Assembly (NCBI GenBank): GCA_036897485.1
Contig: JAYMTF010001610.1
Location: 1 to 22,266, forward strand
Source of the DNA: Pelargonium nanum
Taxonomy: Eukaryota; Streptophyta; Magnoliopsida; Geraniales; Geraniaceae
Direction of reading: 5' to 3'
DNA length: 22,266 nucleotides
Below the pieces are notes generated by a model. That model saw only the letters and a list, made by a program, of their open reading frames with translations, searched no databases and was not told the DNA's origin. Of this stretch, positions 1-10,398 are shown one piece after another. The position numbers were made by a program, and so were the translations under genes. Positions within the stretch are counted from its first letter, which is position 1. Each line of letters starts with the position of its first letter.

Positions 1-843
1 TTATTTATTTATATTTTACTGTTTTCAGTGTTGGATGAGGGCTCTTAGAATTTTAGATGAATGTTGTAAGATCAAGTTGACTGTGATTCTAATCCTGGGC
101 TGTTACTTTGGCTTATCTGGGTGTTCACTGTGACATGCTTATTAATTTATTAAAAATTATGGAATTGGTAGTTTTAAGATGCTCTTGAGAAGTTCATAGT
201 ATAAGATTTGACTCGCCTGGCCGTCATTGCTGATTTGGATTTGGTAAGCCGGGCAATATGATGTGTTTTGTTGTTTTTTTTGTTAGTACATACATTCTAT
301 CATGAATTCTGTAAATATGCTCTGTTTATTTTTTTCCCCTACAATTTTAGAGAACAAAATTGATTAAAGAGGTGTAAACTGTAAGATGACTTGATTTTGA
401 GTGATTATTTAGGGTAATTTGATGCTGAATAAAGATGAATGATTTTTTCTGTACGCATATTTCAGGCATTATTGGTTTATAAGGTTTCCAAAAAAAGCTT
501 GGTGGTTTAGCTGTTTTTGTATCATATGTGAAGACTTTCGGTTTATGGAAAGGACTGAACTAAATCTATTGGGCCCAAAACATATTTGTGTGTGATGATT
601 GTTATTTATGCTGCAAGAGACGTAGGCACACACTTAAAGCTTGTTTTCACACAGATATAAGGCCAGTAATGTGGTTGTGGCTTCCCTCACTTGCTTAAGC
701 TTGTTTCTTTTCCTTGAAAGAGCGTGTATATCTTCTCACGGATTTAAGTGAAAGGCACTATGTTGAATAGATGTGTATTGTCTTTCGGTGAAGGTTTCTT
801 TCAGTACCTTGCATCAAAGCTTGTTTTCTCTTTCTATCTACAG
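1..843 (+). other. Non-coding upstream region and probable 5'-leader intron of the PHR1-like gene
   Basis: No convincing coding exon is visible here. The stretch is AT-rich and ends in a pyrimidine-rich tract and CAG at 841-843, a good splice acceptor for the leader exon at 844. A possible tiny leader exon lies at about 29-65: it follows a TTTTCAG acceptor (26-28) and is followed by a GTAAGA donor at 66. That is weak evidence without transcript data. The transcription start is probably upstream of the window or inside this stretch; I could not place it. The word AAGCTTGTTT recurs near 638, 696 and 817, with no function I can assign. Confidence 0.45.
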
Positions 844-894
844 ATGTGTAAATTGGAAACTTTTGACAAGAATTCTTTCAGAAGTTTTGACTAA
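844..894 (+). other. Leader exon of the PHR1-like gene that is exactly one upstream ORF
   Basis: A 51-nt segment lies between a strong acceptor (CAG, 841-843) and a strong donor (GTGAGT, 895-900). The next exon begins at 991 and carries the main start codon at 998. The exon starts with ATG and ends with TAA, so it is exactly 17 codons long and encodes MCKLETFDKNSFRSFD. If included in the mRNA, this uORF would precede the main ORF and could lower its translation. If skipped, the uORF vanishes as a whole. The splice sites are seen in the sequence; the regulatory role is inferred. Confidence 0.5.
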
Positions 895-997
895 GTGAGT
901 ACTCCCACAATCAGGTGCAATGCACATTCTTAAGTAAGATTTTATTGTTTGACTACTGATTACTCATACTATCTCCTTTCTTGTTTTAAGGATAACA

Positions 998-3900
998 ATG
1001 GAGGCTCGACCTACCTTTTCCATTCAGAGGTCAGGTGAAAATCATCTGGGGGTGTCAGTAGGATTGTCTGCCTCATGCTCGGTGCTACCGATCTCTCTGG
1101 AAGACACGTATGCAAAGTTGCCAGATTCTCAACATGTTTATTTGGAAAGAGAACTTATGGCTAGGCCTGTAGTCCATTTAACTCCATTACACTCCAACAG
1201 TGGTGTAATTGGCCACACACTGTCGTCATCCTCAGGACTCCCAACAGATTCTCATTTTTCATCCGTTTCACCCCTAGAAAATCATTCCAGAAATACTGCT
1301 TCCATTTCTCAGTCATCAACTAATGTGGCGTCATTTCCATTAGCGCATACTTCTCATCCCGGGCTTCTTCAATCTACAGCTTCAAGTCATAGCAACAAAG
1401 AAAACAGTCCTTCCTGGTGTACAGATTCATTTACTGGGTTTCTTGATTTTAATGTTAACTCCTCTATCCAGAATAGTCAATTAGGGGGCAGTTGTGGTAC
1501 TGATTTTATAGTTAACTCCTCTGTCCAGAATAGTCAATTAGGGGGCCGTAGTGGTATTGATTTTATGGCATCTGAGGAGTTAAGCAAAGGGAATGATTGG
1601 CAAGAATGGGCAGACCAGCTCACCGGCGATGATGTTTTAGTTTCTGATTGGAATGATATTCTTGTTGACACAAATGTTTCTGATCCAGAGCCAAAGGTTT
1701 GCGTTACTTTATTAAATGACAGTGCTTGACGTATCAACCTCTGAAAATTAAATTCACAATTTATGGTGTACTTTTATGATGCCATTTTGCTACTGCAGAT
1801 TGCATACCAGGTTCCCACACAGTCGTCAAATTTTCCGGCACAGCAGCTCCAAGTTCATCTGCAGCTCCCTGCTACATCTGTAGATGGTCAAGCTGTTTCT
1901 ACGCCTTCTTCCTCAGCTACTAGTGGTCAAGCTCAAAGCAAACAACGCATGCGTTGGACTCCAGAACTTCATGAGGCCTTTTTGGAGGCTGTCAATCATC
2001 TCGGTGGTAGTGAAAGTGTGTATTGCTCCTGGCCTCTCCAAAATTGTGGCATCAAATTATGAGGCTTATATTCCAAATTATTTATCTACTTACTAATTTA
2101 CAGGAGCTACTCCAAAGGGTGTACTGAAGCTGATGAAAGTCGAAGGTTTGACTATCTATCATATAAAAAGTCACTTGCAGGTATCTAGGATTTTTTTCCT
2201 CGCATGAGATCAGCTTCCTATGCAAAATGTACTTTAAAAGAAAATGTAAATTTATGTTTTAACTGGAGTTATTTCTCCATGAATTGCAGAAATATAGGAC
2301 AGCAAGATACAATCCAGAGTCTTTAGAAGGTACATAACACGTGCCTGCAACTCTTCATACCTTTCCTTTTGGTTGCTCACTAGCTGCCTCCAGTTTCCCT
2401 CACTATACAGGCTCTTTGAGCCAGTCATTCCATCATTTGGTTGCTCACTAGTTCTATTAACAGAGTATTGCATGTATGTTAGATATGCTAATTCTACTAA
2501 TTCTCGTACTCAAAGTTTTAAATATCTCATTCACTTAAAGTTCCCTATGCTTTTTATTCAGCACTTGTGCTAATTTATGTTTAGTTTATCAGAGTTGTGA
2601 CATTAACTCATTTACTATTCCTTCTAATTATTTTGGTATAACTTCATAAGGATTTCACTTGTTCTTTTTTTATTTATAATGTTTTCCCCATTTTTTTATT
2701 TTCAAAAATGATCTTTAGAATTTCAGGTATCAAGCTAATCACCTAGTTGAACTAGTCATATATTATTTACTTTTCCTTTTCTTTTCCGCTCTTCCATGCT
2801 TATGAGTCTCAATGCTTTTATGTGCTATGAATTTTCTCATGTAGAATGCTAAGTGCTCTGTTATGTAAGCTGCATAATTTTCTCTGACCTAAGTTTTAAG
2901 ATTAATGCTTGTTTGTGGTCAGGTATGCTGACTGTTTTCCTTTTCTGTATTATAAGTATAACATATACAATTGGCTCTTCACTTCTGTTTGCAGGATCTT
3001 TTGAGAAAAAGCTGACTTCTATTGAAGACATACCATCTCTTGGCCTGAAAACGTAAGTTAATCATTTTACTAATATCTGAGGCAATAGTATTCCCATGAT
3101 TATTATAATTGCAGTATGTAATAATTGATGTGTTTATTACAACAACTAATCTGATTAGGGATAGATGTCCATAGGACCAAGTGGGGGGGCACCTCCCCTA
3201 ACTGAAAAATCTGATTTCTTTTGTCATGTTGAGTTTTGAATAACTTCATATGTGCCTCCACTATATTTTAAAGCTTGCCCACATGGTTTAATAAAAAAAA
3301 TTCTTTGCAACATTTCATTTTAAGCGAGCTTGTATTTTATCAACTAAAATGGGGTTTGTACTGGGCTCGACTTATTTTTCATTCTTGCTCAATCTCAGTT
3401 GGAGTAGGCTTGTATCTTAACAATAAGAAAGTGGCCTTGTACTGAATCTCTCTTCTTTTTCTTGAAATTTTAAGAAGTTAAAGTTAAATTTTATTGATAG
3501 GTGAAGTCAATATATCATACTAATATGCAGCTACCTTTATCAATTGAGTTATGAAGGTTTGTGGTCTTTTTTTCTTGTTTATCTAATGAAGAAAAAATAC
3601 AAGTTATCTCCATTATTAGGATGAGGTGGGTTTCCCTAAATTGCTACTGGCATAAGTTGCCACAAATAAGTGGATGTGCCTTTTCTGTTTCTACCAATTG
3701 TTGCTTTAGCTAGGGAGTTGGCAGTTACGGCTGCGTAACAGGTGTAGAGAGTATAGGTTGGAATGGAAATTGTGTCGCATACTGATCTGAAACAACAAGG
3801 GGACACTGCAGGGCTTGGCTGTGGTGAAATTTATAGCTGATATGACCAACCACCAGATGCAGTTTTTAATTCTCATATCCAGTCATTGTTGCGTAATCAT

Positions 3901-5026
3901 GATTTATTTTGGTGTTCAGGAACAATAATATAATGATATTGAAGTCCTGATACTGGAATATCGAAAGGGCTGCTACCAGGGATTTATATTAGAGTTTGAA
4001 TGTTGACAAGTTTTCTTAGAGTTATTGGTTTATATTCTAATTTTTTTATTATGGTTCAAGGTTGACATGAAGTATTGAATAAAATTATATCCATTCTACG
4101 TTGTGTTCTCATGCTATAATTTTATGCAGGTTCTTACCAAAAGTTAAACTTTTTGTAACAGGGGTATTGAGATCACTGAAGCTCTTCGGTTGCAAGTGGA
4201 AGTGCAGAAGAGACTGCATGAACAACTAGAGGTATTCCATTTAGGGAGGATTCTGTTCAGATTTGATCATTGACTTAAAATCATGCTTGGTAAATCGTGT
4301 CCAAAGATTTCTTTCAAGTAAGGTTGCTTTAGAGTTTCAAATTCTTTGCTTGTAGTGGTTGTAGAAACTGATATGACATTCCAAAATGATAGATAGCATT
4401 TTGTGGACATGTATGCTATATATGGGGTTCATGAGATGAAGTTCCTAGTGGCTCTGAGCCAAAATGCTGCTTTATTACTTCAATTATATTGTGGGTTTGG
4501 CCATTGTGAGGAGTGACTTGCTGCTTGGGGACCAAAAGTTCTATCAGCGCTTTTACAATTGCGAGTGTGGGCATGTGCTATCGCTAACACATATAATCTT
4601 GCGATCCCTGTTTATCGTAGCACGTGCCAACAATCATATATTCAGTCTGGTTAAATGTGTATAGAATTTATGCTGATAACTTCCATCTTTTGGCAGATTC
4701 AAAGAAATCTACAGTTGCGAATAGAGGAGCAAGGGAGATACCTCCAAATGATGTTTGAGAAGCAATGTAAACCAGGTATTGACGAGCTGAAGGCATCGCC
4801 TTCGGATGCAACACAAGAACCCTCATCCAAAAGGGAACTGGAACCCTCCCAGGTTGAGGTTGGAAAAACTGGGTCTGACCCAGTAAACAACTCAACATTG
4901 ACAGAAACCACACGGTTGTTGGGCGGGAAGCAAAAGGCATGCGATTCCAATCTTTCTGAAATTCCCAAGTCAGATGTTTGCGAGACTAGCTCCCCATCCT
5001 CAAAGCGTCCAAAAACAGATGACTAA
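998..5026 (+). CDS. PHR1: PHR1-like MYB-CC transcription factor (phosphate starvation response)
   Basis: Seven coding exons join in frame: 998-1696, 1799-2015, 2104-2180, 2290-2329, 2995-3052, 4162-4231 and 4697-5026. All introns are GT-AG and the product is 496 residues. It starts MEARP like Arabidopsis PHR1 and keeps the acidic WxEWAD region near residues 200-210. The single MYB repeat spans about 282-335 ([12 protein letters not shown] to SHLQKYR). The MYB-CC coiled coil spans about 365-410 and includes LHEQLE. Residues K380, H383 and R395 match the basic triad of Arabidopsis PHR1 known to be needed for inositol-pyrophosphate-dependent SPX binding. Family members act in the nucleus, bind the P1BS site (GNATATNC) and switch on phosphate-starvation genes; SPX proteins block them when phosphate is plentiful. 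The protein is longer than Arabidopsis PHR1 (409), partly through an internal 19-residue duplication. A paralogue such as PHL1 is possible. Confidence 0.93.
1454..1567 (+). repeat. 57-bp in-frame tandem duplication inside the PHR1-like coding region
   Basis: Two head-to-tail 57-bp units, 1454-1510 and 1511-1567, differ at 5 positions. Each encodes 19 residues built on the pattern VNSS(I/V)QNSQLGG. They lie in the poorly conserved N-terminal half, just before the acidic WxEWAD region, well away from the MYB and coiled-coil domains. Because the unit is a multiple of three, the reading frame is kept. Confidence 0.9.
2369..2451 (+). repeat. Pair of 15-bp direct repeats in the fourth coding-region intron of the PHR1-like gene
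   Basis: The word TTGGTTGCTCACTAG occurs at 2369-2383 and again at 2437-2451, 68 bp apart, inside the intron 2330-2994. It looks like a small local duplication; I see no function. Confidence 0.6.
3053..4161 (+). other. Large fifth coding-region intron (1109 nt) of the PHR1-like gene
   Basis: This is the longest intron of the gene, with GTAAGT at the donor and ACAG at the acceptor. A G-run and C-run patch at about 3181-3200 (GTGGGGGGGCACCTCCCC) stands out against the AT-rich background. It resembles fragments of decayed transposons often seen in plant introns, but there are no clear ends, target duplications or coding remains to support a named element. Confidence 0.4.
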
Positions 5027-5757
5027 GCTGATGACACAGCCGATCCATGGAGGATCTTAATCTTTAGTTGAATAGAGCTGAGTAATAGTATAGGTCTTGA
5101 ACGTTTAGGTCTCATTTCTTCCCTTTTAAGGTCTTTTACTCCTAACTTATACATCGACATGGGCAGTACAATTATTATGCACCGATTCTGTGTAGTCGAT
5201 TATGAGAAATATACTTACAAGCCCAGTTTTGATTTTGATACCCAGTATTGAGCGACGAAGTAGGTTCTCGTGTAGATTGAACAGATTCGTAGTCCGTAAA
5301 AGCAAATCATACTCGGTTTTGATTATCTTCATATTTTTATTTTGTTTTGTGCATGTGTTTCATAACCTTTGGCATGACCAGCCTTAAATTATTTTTAAGG
5401 CCGCAGAAAAATGTTTCCATCCTATGATGTTGCTAAATTAAATTCCCATTGGAATTGTCATCTTCATGCTTTTATTACTATTTTTATGGCTCTCATGTCC
5501 AGTGAGTTGTTGTGTCCTCATCATTGGTAGTTGGCTTTTCTTCCATAATTTCGTATTCTATTGCACTATACTTCAGATCTAAGTCAGATGTATTCTTTCT
5601 TCTACATTTTTTTCCAAGTTAGTTGTTGAAAATATTATACTTAATTATCTAATTAAATTAGTAGTATTTTTTAATTATTATTGTTGTTTTCGGTCTAACC
5701 ATGAGATTTTCAAAGTGGGCCTGCGATCAACACATTTAAGCCATACCGTACTAAAAC
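5027..5757. other. 3' untranslated and intergenic sequence after the PHR1-like gene
   Basis: Non-coding sequence follows the stop codon at 5024-5026. The first 100-200 bases are probably the 3' UTR; no single clear polyadenylation signal can be chosen by eye. The short ORFs on both strands (5147-5387) have no recognisable motif and I treat them as chance. Confidence 0.5.
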
Positions 5758-5862
5758 TAGTCCTCATTCGAGTCAGGTAGGACCACAAGGGCGGCAAATC
5801 TTGAACTCGAGAGCTCAGGTTATACTGGAACAGCTCCTTACTAGTTGACGCACGCGCTAGGC
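5758..5862 (-). mobile_element. Possible tRNA-derived SINE-like relic
   Basis: Read on the minus strand, positions 5850-5836 give CGTCAACTAGTAAGG, close to a tRNA A box. Positions 5808-5797 give GAGTTCAAGATT, close to a B box. The 27-bp spacing fits an RNA polymerase III promoter. The stretch is otherwise unlike its AT-rich surroundings. No poly(A) or poly(T) tail or target-site duplication was found, so this is a decayed fragment at best. Confidence 0.35.
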
Positions 5863-6026
5863 AGTAATTATTTATTTATTGGGTTCCTTCAATTAAAGAA
5901 TTACACAAAGTCCCATAACAATACTCTGCTTTGTCACTTTATTGCCTATGACAAATACATATATTTGTTAGTGACAAAAGCAAAGGGTATTGGAGAAGAA
6001 TGAGGTATGTGAAAGACACATGGTGA

Positions 6027-6230
6027 GGTTGGTACTGTTTGATACATAGTTTGCTTGAATGTGAGAGTTCTTGGAGGGCAAGCTAGCTATGGCTGAAATT
6101 AAATTTGTGCAGCTCTCTCCATCTCCCACCAAATTGTACCTAACGTCTCTTAGACTCAAACCCATGACTTCTCAACTTACAGTAGGTGCCATTTCACTGC
6201 TACTCTCATCTATTTCTTCTCTTATAATAA
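6027..6230 (+). promoter_or_regulatory. CESA4 proximal promoter with four MYB46/AC-type elements and a TATA box
   Basis: Four sites match the published MYB46-responsive element RKTWGGTR on one strand or the other: GGTTGGTA (6027-6034, +; its complement contains AC-II ACCAACC), ATTTGGTG (6134-6127, -), GTTAGGTA (6144-6137, -; its complement contains AC-III ACCTAAC) and AGTAGGTG (6181-6188, +). A TATA-like TATAATAA lies at 6223-6230, about 45 bp before the start codon. MYB46/MYB83 directly activate secondary-wall CESA genes in Arabidopsis, so the cluster fits the gene downstream. The sites are seen; their use is inferred. Confidence 0.65.
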
Positions 6231-6273
6231 CACCCTCCTTCACATCTCTCTCCCATCACTCTCTCCTCTGCCA

Positions 6274-9200
6274 ATGGCCTCCAACATGGCTGGCAGCTTG
6301 TTTACTGGCTCTCATGACCGAAACGAGCTCGACGAGGTACCTTCATTTCTTTGCTAATTAGTCACACATGTGTATAGTATGTACATGTTTGTTAATGTTA
6401 ATGTTAATGTTGTTGATGTTGTGGATGTGTTTGTGCAGCACCGGCCTCCCACCCGCGAATCTGTGGCCAAATTATGCAGAGTTTGTGGGGACGACATTGG
6501 AGTGAAAGAAGATGGACATTTGTTCGTGGCGTGTCATGTGTGCACCTTCCCTGTCTGCCAGCCTTGCTACGAGTACGAAAGGCGGGAAGGGAACCAGTCT
6601 TGCCCTCAGTGCAACACTCGCTACAAGCGCCACAAAGGTACACATATGTGTATAGTATGTACATGTTTGTTAATTGCTAATAATGTATGAGACTATATGT
6701 TTATAGTGCTATAATCTGACTTCAATTTTCTTTTCTGCAGGATGTGCTCGAGTTGCTGGGGATGACGATGATAGCTTCAATGCAGATGATTTTGAAGACG
6801 AACTTCACTTGAAGAACCAAAATGATAGCACAGCTGAGCAACATGTCGTTACTGTTAGATCGGTAATTTGCTTTAATTTCATACCAAATTCTGCTTCTGA
6901 GATGTATTATAGCTTAATAGGCGATTGTGAAGACCCCGATCATGTATTTTTTGCAGGAAAATGGGGACTATAATCCTCAGCAATGGCGTCCTAATCGTCC
7001 ACCTTCTTTGGCAGCTAGCAGTAAGCCCTATTTCTTGAGCTGTTTTGAAGTTATTTTTCGGGGTTTTTTAGCTTACTCGTTTTCTTTTCTGTCTTGCATA
7101 GTTACCGGGAAGGATTTTGAGGACGAGAAAGAGACTTATACGAATGCAGAATGGAAAGAAAGAGTGGAGAAATGGAAAGTGAGGCAAGAAAAGAGAGGGC
7201 TAGTGAACAAAGATGATGGAGGGAATGATCAAGGAGAGGAAGATGAGTACCTGTGAGTGTTCTTATTTTTTATGCTCTTTTCTTCGCTATGTCGAATTTC
7301 AAATCCTCAAATTGAATCTCACATTTTCACTTGCAACTCTCGTGTTTGCAGCATGGCTGAAGCTAGGCAGCCATTGTGGCGAAAGGTTCCAATCCCATCA
7401 AGTAAAATCAGCCCATACCGGATCGTCATTGTCCTCCGGCTTATCATTCTAGCCTTCTTCTTTCGTTTCCGGATTCTAACTCCAGCTTATGATGCTTATC
7501 CCCTATGGCTCACTTCTGTGATTTGTGAGATTTGGTTTGGCCTTTCTTGGATACTTGACCAGTTCCCCAAATGGTATCCCATCAACAGGGAGACATATTT
7601 GGATCGCCTTTCGTTGAGATTTGAGCGCGAAGGCGAGCCTAACAAGCTAGCACCAGTTGATGTCTTTGTCAGTACTGTTGATCCTCTAAAGGAACCACCC
7701 ATCATAACTGCAAACACAGTCCTCTCAATCTTGTCTCTTGACTATCCGGTTGATAAGGTGAGCTGTTATGTATCGGATGATGGTGCTTCCATGCTTCTCT
7801 TCGATACTCTATCAGAAACATCTGAGTTCGCGAGGAGATGGGTTCCATTCTGCAAGAAGTACAATATCGAGCCAAGGGCTCCCGAGTTTTACTTTTCTCA
7901 GAAAATCGACTACCTGAAGGATAAGGTGCAGCCTACCTTTGTGAAGGATCGGAGAGCCATGAAAGTAAGCAAGAATTCTCTGTCAAAAACCCGAAACATA
8001 TCTATCTTTTACTGCAACCACATGAGGCCTAAAAGTTTGTGTATGATGTCTTGTAGAGAGAGTATGAAGAGTTCAAAGTGAGGATTAATGCACTGGTGTT
8101 GAATGCTCAGAAGAAACCCGAGGAAGGATGGGTTATGCAAGATGGTACCCCCTGGCCCGGGAACAATACTCGCGATCATCCTGGCATGATTCAGGGATCA
8201 GCATCGTCCCTAATCTTTCTATCAGTTGATCTCGTGTTCAATGTTTGACTGGTGCAACTTGTTATGCAGGTCTATCTCGGAAGTGAGGGTGCACTAGATG
8301 TGGAAGGCAAGGAACTTCCACGATTGGTGTATGTTTCTCGTGAGAAACGTCCTGGCTATCAGCATCACAAGAAAGCCGGTGCCATGAATGCTCTGGTAAG
8401 TAGCTTAGCTCATGAGTCAATTGTATTAGCTAGTGAGATTGGAACAAGAAGATAACAATTGTCATCAATTTATGCTGTTGCTAGGTTCGAGTCTCTGCAG
8501 TGCTTACAAATGCACCTTTCATGTTGAATCTTGATTGTGATCACTACATCAACAACAGCAAGGCTGTTAGAGAATCTATGTGCTTTCTAATGGACCCCCA
8601 GCTCGGTAAGAAGCTTTGCTATGTTCAGTTTCCACAGAGGTTCGATGGTATTGATCGTCATGATAGATATGCCAATCGTAATACAGTCTTCTTCGATGTA
8701 AGTTGTACTATGATTCTATACACTGCCAATTCATCTTTCAGCAATAGAAGAATTTTTACTAAATTCTTGAATGTTTTTGGGTATAGATCAATATGAGAGG
8801 CCTAGATGGGATCCAAGGACCGGTGTATGTTGGCACAGGATGTGTCTTCAACCGTCCAGCATTGTATGGCTATGACCCCCCAGTGTCAGAGAAGCGGCCA
8901 AAGATGACATGTGACTGCTGGCCTTCATGGTGCAGCTGTTGCTGTGGTGGTTCAAGGAAGTCGAAGAAGAAAATGGAAAGAGGATTGCTCGGAGGAATGT
9001 TCTCAAAGAAGAAGAAGAAGATGGGGAAGACCTACTCAAGAAAAGGGTCCATACCCGTCTTTGATCTTGAAGAGATCGAAGAAGGCTTCGAGGGTTATGA
9101 TGAGCTCGAGAAATCCTCACTCATGTCACAGAAGAACTTTGAGAAACGCTTTGGACAGTCCCCGGTTTTCATAGCCTCTACCCTCAAGGAAGACGGGGGC

Positions 9201-10398
9201 CTTCCAGAAGGGACTAATAGCAACTCACTTGTCAAGGAAGCCATTCATGTCATAAGTTGTGGCTACGAAGAAAAAACCGAATGGGGCAAAGAGGTTAGTA
9301 ACACTAGAATTACATACTATGTTTAGTGTGTGCACACAAAATTTAGTCTTTGTAACAAATGTGCATTCTATGCAGATTGGATGGATTTATGGCTCGGTCA
9401 CAGAAGATATTTTGACGGGTTTTAAGATGCATTGTAGAGGATGGAAGTCTGTATACTGTATGCCAAGCAGACCTGCTTTCAAGGGATCAGCTCCCATCAA
9501 TCTCTCTGATAGATTGCATCAAGTTCTGAGATGGGCTCTCGGGTCTGTAGAAATTTTCCTTAGTCGTCATTGTCCTCTATGGTATGGCTATGGAGGCAAG
9601 TTGAAATGGCTTGAGAGGCTAGCTTACATTAACACTATTGTGTACCCTTTCACTTCTATTCCTTTACTAGCCTATTGCACCATTCCTGCTGTCTGTCTTC
9701 TCACTGGCAAATTCATCATCCCGACTGTAAGTACTAATAAAAAATGATCATGAATTTAAGTGGCATATCATATGCTAGATGTGAACTTAAGTTTGTAAAT
9801 TGTACATTTTATGCAGCTGACAAACCTTGCTAGTGTATGGTTCATGGCACTCTTCATATCCATCATAGCAACAAGTGTGCTCGAGCTGCGATGGAGTGGT
9901 GTGAGCATCCAGGACTTGTGGCGTAACGAGCAATTCTGGGTCATTGGTGGAGTCTCAGCCCATCTGTTCGCGGTTTTCCAAGGACTCCTCAAGGTCCTAT
10001 TTGGTGTAGACACGAACTTCACAGTGACATCAAAAACAGCAGATGATGCAGAGTTTGGGGAGCTGTACCTCTTCAAATGGACCACCCTTCTCATCCCACC
10101 AACGACTCTGATCATCCTGAATATGGTGGGAGTTGTGGCTGGAGTTTCGGGGGCAATCAACAACGGGTATGGCTCGTGGGGACCTTTGTTCGGGAAGCTG
10201 TTTTTCGCCTTCTGGGTCATTGTCCATCTCTACCCATTCCTCAAAGGTCTGATGGGAAGGCAAAACAGGACACCTACAATTGTTGTCCTATGGTCCATAC
10301 TTTTGGCATCGATTTTCTCGTTGGTCTGGGTTCGAATCGATCCTTTCTTGCCAAAACATACTGGTCCAGTTCTGAAGCAATGTGGAGTGGAGTGCTAG
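6274..10398 (+). CDS. CESA4: Cellulose synthase catalytic subunit, secondary-wall CESA4 (IRX5) type
   Basis: Twelve exons: 6274-6336, 6439-6637, 6741-6862, 6957-7020, 7102-7252, 7352-7964, 8057-8194, 8270-8395, 8485-8697, 8787-9293, 9376-9726 and 9817-10398. They give 1042 residues. CESA4 polymerises UDP-glucose into beta-1,4-glucan at the plasma membrane, within the rosette shared with CESA7 and CESA8 in xylem and fibre walls. Visible: RING-like zinc finger C34, C37, C53, C56, C61, C64, C76, C79; two N-terminal membrane helices (about 224-268); catalytic D343 in SDDG, D509 and D511 in DCD, TED (741-743) and QVLRW (781-785); then six C-terminal helices and the end GVEC. Wording of the zinc-finger and C-terminal regions favours CESA4 over CESA7 or CESA8. 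Oddities: the intron after exon 7 begins GG instead of GT; L883 stands where CESAs have Trp (DWWRNEQFW); G961 stands where I expect Asp. Confidence 0.93.
6368..6674 (+). repeat. 29-bp perfect repeat shared by introns 1 and 2 of CESA4
   Basis: Positions 6368-6396 (intron 1) and 6646-6674 (intron 2) are identical over 29 bases, starting ATGTGTATAGTATG. In intron 1 it runs on into a short TTAATG/TTGATG simple repeat (about 6391-6425). The copies flank exon 2, which encodes the zinc finger. A local duplication or gene conversion is the simplest explanation. Confidence 0.85.
8195..8269 (+). other. CESA4 intron 7 without a GT donor
   Basis: Protein continuity (DHPGMIQ then [10 protein letters not shown], an invariant run in CESAs) fixes the intron as 8195-8269, 75 nt. 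The acceptor ATGCAG is normal. The donor reads CAG|GGATCA, with G at the second intron position; every other intron of the gene begins GT. No shift of the junction restores GT-AG. Retention would add 17 residues and then stop at TGA 8246-8248, giving 467 residues without DCD, TED and QVLRW. Confidence 0.8.

Noticed and set aside
2252-3056. Short open frames in PHR1 intron 4 as separate genes
   Set aside because: They are short, lack motifs and lie in AT-rich intron sequence; only 2995-3052 is a real exon by protein continuity.
6385-6430. TTAATG/TTGATG run in CESA4 intron 1 as a regulatory element
   Set aside because: It is a short imperfect simple repeat; no known binding site matches.
7213-7452. 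Alternative frame running from CESA4 exon 5 into intron 5
   Set aside because: The exon 5 to exon 6 splice (7252/7352) gives the conserved [16 protein letters not shown]; the other frame crosses an intron and matches nothing.
8848-9120. Minus-strand 90-codon open frame opposite CESA4 exon 10
   Set aside because: It is a shadow of the AGA/AAG/GAG-rich CESA4 coding strand, giving a Ser/Arg-rich product without motifs or its own start context.
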